The notes: generated from the sequence alone by a model not told the origin. DNA of 6,062 nt from Bacteroidota bacterium (GCA_023423015.1 JAFAGE010000164.1:1-6062); one strand, 5' to 3'. Counted from the first letter of the stretch, positions 1-5,994 are shown. A program made the numbers and translations.

Positions 1-595
1 GGTTGATAAAGCTGAGGCCTTTCTGCTGACCATTACGTACAAGGTATGGCCTGAACACCTCAAAGTCGTTTACATAAACCAGGTTCTCGTCGTAGTTGCC
101 GCCGCGAACGGAATATTGTGATGTCAGTTCGTTGTTGCTGCCTACAAATAATTTGACAAGACTTTCTATACCTCCCTGGGGCGAGGGCACATTCAATGTC
201 AATGAAGGATCGAGCGATATCCGTCCTGCTTCGGTGCGATCGTTTTCAGCTCGCACTGTTACAGAGTCAAGAGGAGAAGAGTTACGAACCAGTAATATAT
301 TGAGTTGATACTGTTGGTTAGCTTGCAACCGTAGTTTTATTTGCTGCGCGATAAATCCTGAGTGGCTGTAAATCAACAGTACGTCGCGATCTGCCGTGCA
401 AATAATCCGATAGGTGCCGGAGTCGCTGCTGATAGTTCCGGCGTTTGCCCGGTTCACCGTAATTGAAACACCACTAAGCGGGTTTTTGTTCTCGTCGGTT
501 ATTGTGCCGTAAACAACAGCGGTTTGTTGCTGGCTAAAGATTAGTGCCGGTAATGTAATAAGCAGTACAATCAGGATATTCCGGAAGTAGCTCAA
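1..595 (-). CDS. TonB-dependent outer-membrane receptor, N-terminal part (runs off the left edge)
   Basis: Partial gene; 198 codons are visible and the beta-barrel lies beyond base 1. Receptors of this family import bulky ligands across the outer membrane using TonB energy. Residues 1-21 form a signal peptide (hydrophobic run NILIVLLITLPALIF, probable cleavage at FS|QQQ). Residues ~26-101 resemble the carboxypeptidase-regulatory-like beta-sandwich common at the N-terminus of Bacteroidota receptors (VVYGTITDENKNPLSGVSI). Residues ~130-198 begin the plug domain, with the telling stretch SVRGGNYDENLVYVNDFEV. The start is taken as TTG at 595-593, because the frame has a TGA at 604-602 and no ATG between that stop and the signal peptide. 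An ATG in the same frame at 625-623, overlapping the rpe stop, lies upstream of that TGA. The gene follows rpe by 22 bases, so it is probably cotranscribed. Its ligand cannot be told from this part. Confidence 0.88.
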   Translation of the reverse strand, partial: MSYFRNILIVLLITLPALIFSQQQTAVVYGTITDENKNPLSGVSITVNRANAGTISSDSGTYRIICTADRDVLLIYSHSGFIAQQIKLRLQANQQYQLNILLVRNSSPLDSVTVRAENDRTEAGRISLDPSLTLNVPSPQGGIESLVKLFVGSNNELTSQYSVRGGNYDENLVYVNDFEVFRPYLVRNGQQKGLSFIN

Positions 596-601
596 GGGCC
601 T

Positions 602-625
602 TCAATGTTTTCCGAATTTAATCAT
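602..625 (-). other. Seven-codon ORF (MIKFGKH, stop) in frame with the receptor start
   Basis: An ATG at 625-623 overlaps the last bases of rpe (ATGATTAA, where TAA is the rpe stop) and opens seven codons ending at TGA 604-602. Three codons later, in the same frame, is the TTG at 595. Read through the TGA, the peptide would be MIKFGKH-x-RPLSYFRN followed by the hydrophobic core. That is a normal Bacteroidota signal peptide with a positively charged beginning, translationally coupled to rpe. The piece may be the ancestral start of the receptor, now cut off by a point mutation or a sequencing error, or it may be chance. Confidence 0.4.
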
Positions 626-1313
626 ATTTGGCGTTGGCGAGGCGATGTATCGTTTCTATAGGGTCCTTCGCTTTAAACACAGTGTTGCCTACTACAAGCA
701 CGTCTGCGCCTGCTTTCAGAATAGAAGGTGCATTTTCGAGAGTAACGCCACCATCGATTTCGATGAGTACATTCAAACCCCGTTCATCTATCATTCGTCG
801 CAACTCGGCGATCTTGGTGAGTGTGTAAGGAATAAATTTTTGTCCGCCGAAACCGGGATTTACACTCATGAGGTTTACAACATCAGTGTCGGCAAGTATA
901 TCCTGTAACATTGAAACCGGGGTATGCGGATTTACCGCCACGCCTGCTTTCATGCCAAGGGAACGGATTTGTTCGAGGCTCCGGTGCAGGTGGGGTGAGG
1001 CTTCGATGTGTACCGACAGCACCTGCGCACCGGCATCATGAAACGCCCGTATGTATTTTTCCGGTTCCACGATCATCAGGTGAACGTCGCTTATCTTTTT
1101 GTTTGCTTTGGTTACCTGTTCAATCACTGTTAAACCAAAACTGAGGTTCGGAACAAACCGTCCATCCATCACGTCGAGGTGCAGCCATAGTGCCTCGCTT
1201 TCGTTTACCATCGAACATTCCTTATCGAGCGACATGAAATTTGCAGCGAGCAGGGATGGAGCAATTATCGGGGATTGCCTGTTTTTGTTGCTGCCTGAGT
1301 TCTTTTGGACCAT
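618..1313 (-). CDS. rpe: Ribulose-phosphate 3-epimerase
   Basis: Interconverts D-ribulose 5-phosphate and D-xylulose 5-phosphate in the cytoplasmic non-oxidative pentose phosphate pathway. The 231-residue protein is a full-length TIM barrel. Visible landmarks are IIAPSLLAANF (residues 16-26, with substrate-binding Ser20), LHLDVMDGRFVPN (44-56, family signature 1; His45 and Asp47 are metal and catalytic residues), VHLMIVEPE (77-85, metal-ligand His78), VNLMSVNPGFGGQKF (146-160, signature 2), EIDGGV (185-190, with catalytic Asp187) and VVGNTVF (207-213, phosphate binding). The protein begins with about a dozen residues (VQKNSGSNKNRQS) before the first strand, longer than usual, but no later ATG keeps the first strand intact. 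The gene lies 21 bases after the TPR lipoprotein gene and 22 before the receptor, in an apparent operon. The assignment is secure; activity on a different ketose phosphate is the only realistic alternative. Confidence 0.96.
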   Translation of the reverse strand: MVQKNSGSNKNRQSPIIAPSLLAANFMSLDKECSMVNESEALWLHLDVMDGRFVPNLSFGLTVIEQVTKANKKISDVHLMIVEPEKYIRAFHDAGAQVLSVHIEASPHLHRSLEQIRSLGMKAGVAVNPHTPVSMLQDILADTDVVNLMSVNPGFGGQKFIPYTLTKIAELRRMIDERGLNVLIEIDGGVTLENAPSILKAGADVLVVGNTVFKAKDPIETIHRLANAKYD

Positions 1314-1334
1314 GATTGCTGCGCAAGATACAAA

Positions 1335-2348
1335 TTAGCTGTTCAACCGCCGGATAGCGTTTTTAGCTTCGCTGAGTGTTTCGTCGAGCGCCAGTGCGCG
1401 GCGATAGTTGGTAAGCGCCTCCTGGCGGTTTCCTTTTTCTTCGTAGCATCTGCCCATCCAGTAATAAACATCAGCATCTGTGTTGGAAACCGTTGAAGCG
1501 AGGTCGAAAATTTTTAATGCCTCGTCGTATTTCTTTTGCTCGTAGAAGATGATGCCTTTTTCGATATACGCATCCGTCATTTTCCAGTCGCGCCGGATAC
1601 ATTCATCAAACTGCTTTATGGCATTACCATATTCTTTGACTTCTGTATAGTAAACTCCCTTCATGTATACCGGCTCTGTTTGAACGTTGGCCGTGTCGTT
1701 CGAGAGTAACGTATTGCAGATTTCAAGCGCCCGTGGATTTTTCTGCGCAACATAAATGTTGGCGAGAGCCATGCCGGAGAGATTTATCGGCAACAGGGAA
1801 AAGGAGTGTTCGAGCGCTTCAATGGATGCTGCGGTGTCTTTGGTTCTCAGCAATAAAACGCCTTTTTCATACCAGGCTTCGAAATTTGAATCGTCTTTCG
1901 CAATTATCTTATTAAGCTCCTCCAATGCCTTTTCGTCTGCTCCATTCTGCACATAAATTTCCGCGAGGCGGCGGTTAAATTCTGTATTTCCACCAAATCG
2001 TTCCGATGCTTCTTCCAGCAATGCCAGTGCTTCTTTCACTTCCCCGGCAAGAAGAAGGTTCGAAGCATATTCGAGTGCCACACCTTCGTCGCCGGTAAGT
2101 TCATAAGCTTTTTTGTAGTCGGCCGTTGCGAATTTGTGCAGGTTCTGTTGTGAGAGACGCAGGGCCCGAATGAGGAGCGGCCTGGGATCGTCAGGCATTT
2201 TGTTGATGCTGTCGGTAATTGACCTGAATGCAGGCGAGTGGATTACCGCTTCGTATTGCTGAGAGTCGCTACTTTTGTCGTTATCGCCGCATGATGCACA
2301 CATGACAACTACTACCGTGGCTAATAACGTCAATCCCAGTGTGTTCAT
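1335..2348 (-). CDS. TPR-repeat lipoprotein
   Basis: A 337-residue protein that begins with a lipoprotein signal peptide: hydrophobic residues 4-16, then CASC with the likely lipidated Cys20, followed by GDNDKSSDS. The acidic residues just after the cysteine resemble the export signals that send Bacteroidota lipoproteins to the cell surface, though no exact published motif is matched. From about residue 55 to 325 it is built of roughly seven or eight tetratricopeptide repeats. The clearest are ~121-153, 154-187, 224-257 (VYMKGVYYTEVKEYGNAIKQ), 258-291 (AYIEKGIIFYEQKKYDEALK) and 292-325 (VYYWMGRCYEEKGNRQEALT). TPRs form a helical scaffold for protein-protein contact and have no catalytic residues. 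The partner is unknown. It is the first gene of the minus-strand cluster, ahead of rpe by 21 bases, and starts at the ATG facing the divergent intergenic region. Confidence 0.88.
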   Translation of the reverse strand: MNTLGLTLLATVVVVMCASCGDNDKSSDSQQYEAVIHSPAFRSITDSINKMPDDPRPLLIRALRLSQQNLHKFATADYKKAYELTGDEGVALEYASNLLLAGEVKEALALLEEASERFGGNTEFNRRLAEIYVQNGADEKALEELNKIIAKDDSNFEAWYEKGVLLLRTKDTAASIEALEHSFSLLPINLSGMALANIYVAQKNPRALEICNTLLSNDTANVQTEPVYMKGVYYTEVKEYGNAIKQFDECIRRDWKMTDAYIEKGIIFYEQKKYDEALKIFDLASTVSNTDADVYYWMGRCYEEKGNRQEALTNYRRALALDETLSEAKNAIRRLNS

Positions 2349-2388
2349 GGGACGAATGTAAGGGAAATATGAACTTTTAAGATTTGTA

Positions 2389-2409
2389 CTTTGCCTTTTA
2401 ACTTTCCAC
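2389..2409 (-). repeat. Possible degenerate heptamer-repeat remnant in the divergent intergenic region
   Basis: On the minus strand these 21 bases read GTGGAAA, GTTAAAA, GGCAAAG: three 7-base units that each resemble GTGAAAR with one to three changes. This matches the period of the clear repeats elsewhere in the window. A-rich sequence makes such a match easy by chance, so the call is weak. Confidence 0.25.
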
Positions 2410-2417
2410 TAAGTTTG
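2390..2417 (+). promoter_or_regulatory. Candidate Bacteroidota-type promoter for the small membrane protein gene
   Basis: TAAGTTTG at 2410-2417 fits the Bacteroidota -7 consensus TAnnTTTG exactly and lies 17 bases before the ATG at 2435. Transcription would begin about 10 bases before the start codon. Two TTTG boxes could act as the -33 element: 2390-2393 (16-base spacer, short) and 2383-2386 (23-base spacer, long). Neither has ideal spacing, so only the -7 element is persuasive. Confidence 0.38.
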
Positions 2418-2434
2418 CCCATAACTTCGTCAAT

Positions 2435-2914
2435 ATGTATAACGGACTTGTTCATCTACACAGTGTACTTCGCTGGGTCGTCCTGATCCTGCTGGTTATT
2501 GCAATTATCCGTCACCTTTCAGGAATGACGGGAAGAAAACCTTTCACTGCAGGAGACCGGAAAACTGACCTCTTCCTCATGATTGCCGCGCATATCCAGC
2601 TTTTGCTGGGGCTCTATCAATGGTTCGCAGGACCATGGGGCTGGAAGTTATTGCAGAGTCTGGAAGGCGGCATGGGAGAAATCATGAAAAATCCTGCATA
2701 TCGATTCTGGACGGTGGAGCACAACACGGGTATGTTGATTGCGATAATCCTGATCACCATTGGCCGCGGAGTAGTTAAGAAAAATATTCCAGACCAGGCA
2801 AAACACAAACGTGCATTCTGGCTGTTCCTGGTAGCATTGATCTTAATCCTGTTCGCCATTCCGTGGCCAGGCAGAGAAGGCTTCGGAAGGCCCCTGTTTC
2901 CGGGAATGGGTTGA
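2435..2914 (+). CDS. Small four-helix integral membrane protein (often annotated 'cytochrome B'-like)
   Basis: A 159-residue inner-membrane protein with four predicted membrane helices at about residues 12-29, 43-64, 93-112 and 126-143. Histidines lie at or near helix starts: VHLHSVLRW (His7, His9), AAHIQLLLGLYQW (His53) and FWTVEHNTGM (His96). Bacteroidota carry a family with the pattern HSxLRW, HxQxxxGxxxW/Y and EHxxxM, which automated annotation commonly labels 'cytochrome B'. I know of no experimental proof of heme binding for it, and the histidine positions alone would also suit a metal site. The C-terminal tail, WPGREGFGRPLFPGMG, is rich in Gly and Pro. It is the first plus-strand gene after the divergent region, with a TAnnTTTG element just upstream. 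The next gene, hmgA, begins 80 bases later, across a repeat block. Function is unknown. Confidence 0.85.
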   Translation: MYNGLVHLHSVLRWVVLILLVIAIIRHLSGMTGRKPFTAGDRKTDLFLMIAAHIQLLLGLYQWFAGPWGWKLLQSLEGGMGEIMKNPAYRFWTVEHNTGMLIAIILITIGRGVVKKNIPDQAKHKRAFWLFLVALILILFAIPWPGREGFGRPLFPGMG

Positions 2915-2971
2915 CGTGAATCGGCAGACGTGAAAAGTGAAAGGTGAAAAGTGAAAGGTGAAAGGTTCAAA
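2913..2971 (+). repeat. Intergenic heptamer tandem repeat, block 1 (GTGAAAA/GTGAAAG)
   Basis: Five clean 7-base units run from 2930 to 2964: GTGAAAA, GTGAAAG, GTGAAAA, GTGAAAG, GTGAAAG, then a decayed GTTCAAA at 2965-2971. The first four form two exact copies of a 14-base dimer. Upstream, GACGTGAA occurs at 2913-2920 and 2927-2934, exactly 14 bases apart, so the seven-base register extends in degraded form to the stop codon of the preceding gene. The block fills much of the 80-base gap before hmgA. I know of no named family for it, and its function is not evident. Confidence 0.9.
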
Positions 2972-2994
2972 ATTGCCTTCAAAACAATCTTACC

Positions 2995-4152
2995 ATGCCT
3001 CACTACCACACTCTGGGAAAGATTCCACATAAACGGCATACACAGTTCCGGAAAACTGACGGATCTCTCTATGCCGAACAACTGTTTTCAACGGAAGGAT
3101 TTTCTAACGATTACTCGCTCCTTTATCATTGTTTTCCGCCAACAGATATCATCAGCACCGATGAACCGGTTGATGTGACCCCACGTATAGCCGAAGAAAA
3201 GATGCTGAAGCACCGCAGCTTCGAGGCATTCAAACTTCAGCAGGAGCGCGATTACCTGGGAAGTCGCAAGCCAATTCTCGTCAACAATGACTGCCACATC
3301 GTTCTCGCCGCTCCTTCGGAAAGTATGCAGGATTATTTTTATAAAAATGCTGACGCTGACGAATTGATCTTTATACACGAAGGTTCGGGTGTGCTGAAAA
3401 CGATGTACGGAAATCTACCTTTCGCATATGGCGACTACCTGATCATTCCCCGTGGTACGATTTATCAGATCAATTTCGATCCGGGCAATAATCGCCTGTT
3501 CATCGTAGAATCCTTCAGTCCCATCCGGTATCCCAAAAAATACCTGAGTAAATACGGACAATTGCTGGAGCATTCTCCATACTGTGAACGCGATATCCGC
3601 ACACCAAGAGATCTGATAACCGTCGAAGAAAAAGGCGATTTTCTTATCCGCACAAAAAAGAAGGGAAATATATACGGCATACACTACGGGCACCATCCTT
3701 TTGATGTGATAGGATGGGACGGATGTTGTTACCCGTTTGCCTTCAGCATACACGACTTCGAACCAATCACAGGAAGAGTTCACCAGCCACCTCCTGTACA
3801 CCAGACTTTCGAGGGAAATAATTATGTGGTTTGCTCATTCTGCCCCCGCCTCTTCGATTACCACCCGCAGGCTGTTCCTGCGCCGTATAACCACAGCAAC
3901 ATCGATAGTGATGAGCTGATATACTATGTAGATGGCGATTTTATGAGCCGAAAAAATGTGACCCGCGGCATGATCACACTACACCCCGGTGGAATACCTC
4001 ATGGACCACATCCGGGAGCCGTTGAAAAAAGCCTGGGCGCTAAGGAAACCAGGGAACTGGCAGTAATGGTCGACACCTTCCATCCCCTTCAATTAACGGT
4101 TGACGCTTTGTCGATCGAGAATCCGGGATATACTATGAGCTGGGCCGAATAA
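2995..4152 (+). CDS. hmgA: Homogentisate 1,2-dioxygenase
   Basis: Opens the aromatic ring of homogentisate with O2 to give 4-maleylacetoacetate, a central cytoplasmic step of tyrosine and phenylalanine breakdown. At 385 residues it matches the short bacterial form of this Fe(II) cupin enzyme rather than the ~445-residue animal form. The N-terminal part starts with GKIPHKRHTQFRKTDGSLY (8-26) and contains a cupin strand set (DELIFIHEGSGVL, 122-134). The C-terminal catalytic cupin has GRVHQPPPVHQTFEG (260-274), YNHSNIDSDELIYYVDGDF (298-316) and TLHPGGIPHGPHPG (328-341). By comparison with the human enzyme, I infer iron ligands His300, Glu307 and His336. The His-to-Glu spacing here is seven, against six in human, as far as I can align by eye. 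ATG 2995 is chosen because the conserved N-terminus begins right after it. Common pathway partners (hydroxyphenylpyruvate dioxygenase, fumarylacetoacetase) are absent from the window. Repeat blocks flank the gene on both sides. Confidence 0.93.
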   Translation: MPHYHTLGKIPHKRHTQFRKTDGSLYAEQLFSTEGFSNDYSLLYHCFPPTDIISTDEPVDVTPRIAEEKMLKHRSFEAFKLQQERDYLGSRKPILVNNDCHIVLAAPSESMQDYFYKNADADELIFIHEGSGVLKTMYGNLPFAYGDYLIIPRGTIYQINFDPGNNRLFIVESFSPIRYPKKYLSKYGQLLEHSPYCERDIRTPRDLITVEEKGDFLIRTKKKGNIYGIHYGHHPFDVIGWDGCCYPFAFSIHDFEPITGRVHQPPPVHQTFEGNNYVVCSFCPRLFDYHPQAVPAPYNHSNIDSDELIYYVDGDFMSRKNVTRGMITLHPGGIPHGPHPGAVEKSLGAKETRELAVMVDTFHPLQLTVDALSIENPGYTMSWAE

Positions 4153-4160
4153 CACTTTAA

Positions 4161-4188
4161 TAGAAAGGTGAAAAGGGAAAGGTCAAAA
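4161..4188 (+). repeat. Intergenic heptamer repeat, block 2 (degenerate)
   Basis: Four consecutive 7-base units downstream of hmgA: TAGAAAG, GTGAAAA, GGGAAAG, GTCAAAA. One unit is perfect and the others differ from GTGAAAR by one or two bases, but the period of seven is kept throughout. Same orientation as block 1. It fills part of the 71 bases between the hmgA stop and the next ATG. Confidence 0.7.
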
Positions 4189-4223
4189 ATTTGTATATTC
4201 AGATTCAAAAAAAATGCACGCCT

Positions 4224-4622
4224 ATGATCAGGTTTAATGAACTCAAGCCAGGAGACCTTGTTATCGCCGAATACGATGGCGAAAAATGGGAAGGAGTAGT
4301 GAAGGAGTTAAACAAAGAAGACAAGGAAGTTTGCGTGGAAACTTCCGTACAGGAATTCTGGTTCACGCCCGAACACCTTTACCCAATCCCCCTCTCAGAA
4401 GCTCAGTTGCAAAAACTTGGGTTTACAAAAACCGAAAACGGCAGTGGTGTAAAATACATGAAGGATTCTTTCCGCATCCTTGTTCCAGAAAAGGATAACT
4501 TTTCCAACATCGAAATATGGTGGAGAGAAGACAGACGGCACCTTACGCATCCCATCAGCGTACATGAATTGCAAAACCATTATTACCAAATGACCAAAGT
4601 GGAACTTAATCCCGTGTCATAA
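4224..4622 (+). CDS. Small Bacteroidota-type protein of unknown function
   Basis: 132 residues from ATG 4224. A TTG 33 bases upstream would add MYIQIQKKCTP, but it lies at the edge of the repeat block and the conserved start is MIRFNELKPGD, so the ATG is preferred. The N-terminal ~50 residues (NELKPGDLVIAEYDGEKWEGVVKEL, then VCVETSVQEFWFTPEHLYPIPL) look like a small beta barrel of the KOW/Tudor kind. The centre has PIPLSEAQLQKLGF, and the C-terminus has HPISVHELQNHYYQMTKVELN. This architecture (ELxxGD/N, PIPLxxxxLxKLGF, VHxLQNxYxxxTxxEL) recurs in small Bacteroidota and phage proteins, as far as I recall, with no function known to me. It is probably soluble and cytoplasmic: it has no signal peptide or membrane segment and many acidic and basic residues. 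It sits 40 bases before the sugar kinase gene on the same strand. Confidence 0.85.
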   Translation: MIRFNELKPGDLVIAEYDGEKWEGVVKELNKEDKEVCVETSVQEFWFTPEHLYPIPLSEAQLQKLGFTKTENGSGVKYMKDSFRILVPEKDNFSNIEIWWREDRRHLTHPISVHELQNHYYQMTKVELNPVS

Positions 4623-4662
4623 ACTATCTTTACGCCTTAATCCTTAACCATCAATTATTAAT

Positions 4663-5994
4663 TTGCGAATTCCTGCAATCGCCGTATTCGACGCCGGCAA
4701 AACAAATAAAAAACTTCTTGTTTTCGACGGCAACTACAGAATACTCGACGAACACGCATGTCGTTTGCCTGAAATAAAGGACGAAGATGGAAATGAGTGC
4801 GAAGATGTAGACGCGCTGACACGCTGGGTGCGCAGCACACTGGCCACAGCACTCTCGTCGCCCCATTTCCAGGTAAAAGCCGTGAACTTTACTTCCTACG
4901 GTGCAAGCTTTGTACATCTCGATGCCCAGGGTAAAGTAAGTCTTCCACTTTATAATTATTTAAAGCCCTATCCTCCGGAAGTTCTCTCAGAATTTTTTGC
5001 GAAGTATGGAGGCGAAGAAAAAATTTGCAGGGAAACAGCTTCGCCTTTGCTTGGTCATCTTAACTCAGGACTTCTATTATACCGCCTGAAAAAACAAAAG
5101 CCCGGATTTACTTCGGGCGGTTATTCACTGCACCTTCCGCAATACCTCTGCTATGCGGTAACCGGTAAAGCATACTCCGATATTACCAGCATTGGCTGCC
5201 ACACCATGTTGTGGGACTTCACCCGCGATGGCTATCATTCATGGGTAACCGAAGAAGGATTGTTGCCCAAACTGGCTCCGCTGGTTCCTGCCGACCATAC
5301 AACACAGGCCCAGATGCAGGGGAGAAGTTTTAAAGCAGGGCCGGGTGTGCACGACAGTTCATCGGCGCTGATCCCGTATCTCTCTTCATTTTCAGAGCCG
5401 TTCATGTTGTTATCTACAGGCACATGGTCGATTACATTGAATCCGTTCAACAATGCTCCGCTCACTTCCGAAGAACTGAAGAACGACTGCCTGTGTTACC
5501 TAACCTATAAAGGTATTCCTGTTAAAGCATCGCGGTTATTCGCCGGGCACATGCACGAAGAAGGCGTTAAACGATTGAACGCACATTTCCATGTGCAGGA
5601 TAAGTATTTTCAGTCGGTAAAATATGATCCCTCATTGCTGAACGAAGAAGGCTTCGCAATCAACGAGAACTTTTTGCAGGCCGATCTATCGCAGATGACA
5701 AATTACGAGTCAGCATATCACAACCTTGTTGCCAACATAGTTGCCCTGCAGGTGCGGTCAACAAACCTCGTAAGCAGTTCGAACGTACAAAAGTTATTCG
5801 TGGATGGTGGGTTCAGCAGGAACAATATCTACATGAATCTCCTGGCTAAAGCATACCCGAGTATGACAGTGTATGCTGCTTCTGTTGCACAAGCCACCGC
5901 GCTCGGAGCTGCCTTAGCAATGCACCACATATGGAATAAGCGGGAACTACCCGGAGGTTTGGTTGAATTGTCAGAAATTCGACAATCAGAATAA
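4663..5994 (+). CDS. FGGY-family carbohydrate kinase, substrate unassigned
   Basis: A 443-residue ATP-dependent sugar kinase, probably cytoplasmic. In the actin-like fold, the first phosphate loop is AVFDAGKTNKK (residues 7-17; Asp10), the expected catalytic base is Asp231 in GPGVHDSSSALIPYL (226-240), the second phosphate loop is STGTWS (251-256), and the adenosine region is KLFVDGGFSRNNIYMN (377-392) with VAQATALGAALA (408-419). The GVHDSSSA and STGTWS forms resemble rhamnulokinase/fuculokinase-type members more than glycerol kinase, but the sugar cannot be fixed from this. The start is TTG at 4663: TAA at 4645-4647 closes the frame upstream, no ATG lies near, and the first beta strand (PAIAVFD) begins at once, so a later start would destroy the nucleotide site. 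The length is on the short side for the family but the fold looks complete. The gene follows the small unknown protein by 40 bases; no aldolase, isomerase or transporter is adjacent. Confidence 0.9.
   Translation: MRIPAIAVFDAGKTNKKLLVFDGNYRILDEHACRLPEIKDEDGNECEDVDALTRWVRSTLATALSSPHFQVKAVNFTSYGASFVHLDAQGKVSLPLYNYLKPYPPEVLSEFFAKYGGEEKICRETASPLLGHLNSGLLLYRLKKQKPGFTSGGYSLHLPQYLCYAVTGKAYSDITSIGCHTMLWDFTRDGYHSWVTEEGLLPKLAPLVPADHTTQAQMQGRSFKAGPGVHDSSSALIPYLSSFSEPFMLLSTGTWSITLNPFNNAPLTSEELKNDCLCYLTYKGIPVKASRLFAGHMHEEGVKRLNAHFHVQDKYFQSVKYDPSLLNEEGFAINENFLQADLSQMTNYESAYHNLVANIVALQVRSTNLVSSSNVQKLFVDGGFSRNNIYMNLLAKAYPSMTVYAASVAQATALGAALAMHHIWNKRELPGGLVELSEIRQSE

Noticed and set aside
1318..1337. TAATTTG and TATCTTG (minus strand) between the TPR gene and rpe as an internal promoter
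   Set aside because: Both are one base short of TAnnTTTG, and the 21-base gap fits cotranscription better.
2353..2360. TACATTCG (minus strand) as the promoter of the TPR lipoprotein gene
   Set aside because: One mismatch to the consensus, no -33 box, and so close to the ATG that the transcript would have almost no leader.
2930..2964. Heptamer array as a CRISPR array
   Set aside because: Units are contiguous 7-mers with no spacers.
2617..3081. 154-residue minus-strand open frame across the repeat and the hmgA start
   Set aside because: It is antisense to two well-supported genes, crosses the tandem repeat and has no recognisable domain; a shadow frame.
3415..3801. 128-residue minus-strand open frame inside hmgA
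   Set aside because: It is antisense to the conserved dioxygenase sequence with no family features.
4191..4223. Upstream TTG start for the small unknown protein
   Set aside because: The added residues (MYIQIQKKCTP) come from AT-rich leader at the edge of the repeat block, while MIRFNELKPGD begins the conserved part.
4625..4632. TATCTTTA as a promoter -7 element for the kinase
   Set aside because: It lacks the final G of TAnnTTTG and no TTTG box lies at a suitable distance upstream; cotranscription from upstream is equally likely.
5967..5986. Inverted repeat ATTGTC ... GACAAT near the end of the kinase gene as a terminator
   Set aside because: The stem is only 6 bp and AT-rich with an 8-base loop, lies inside the coding region and has no following T run.
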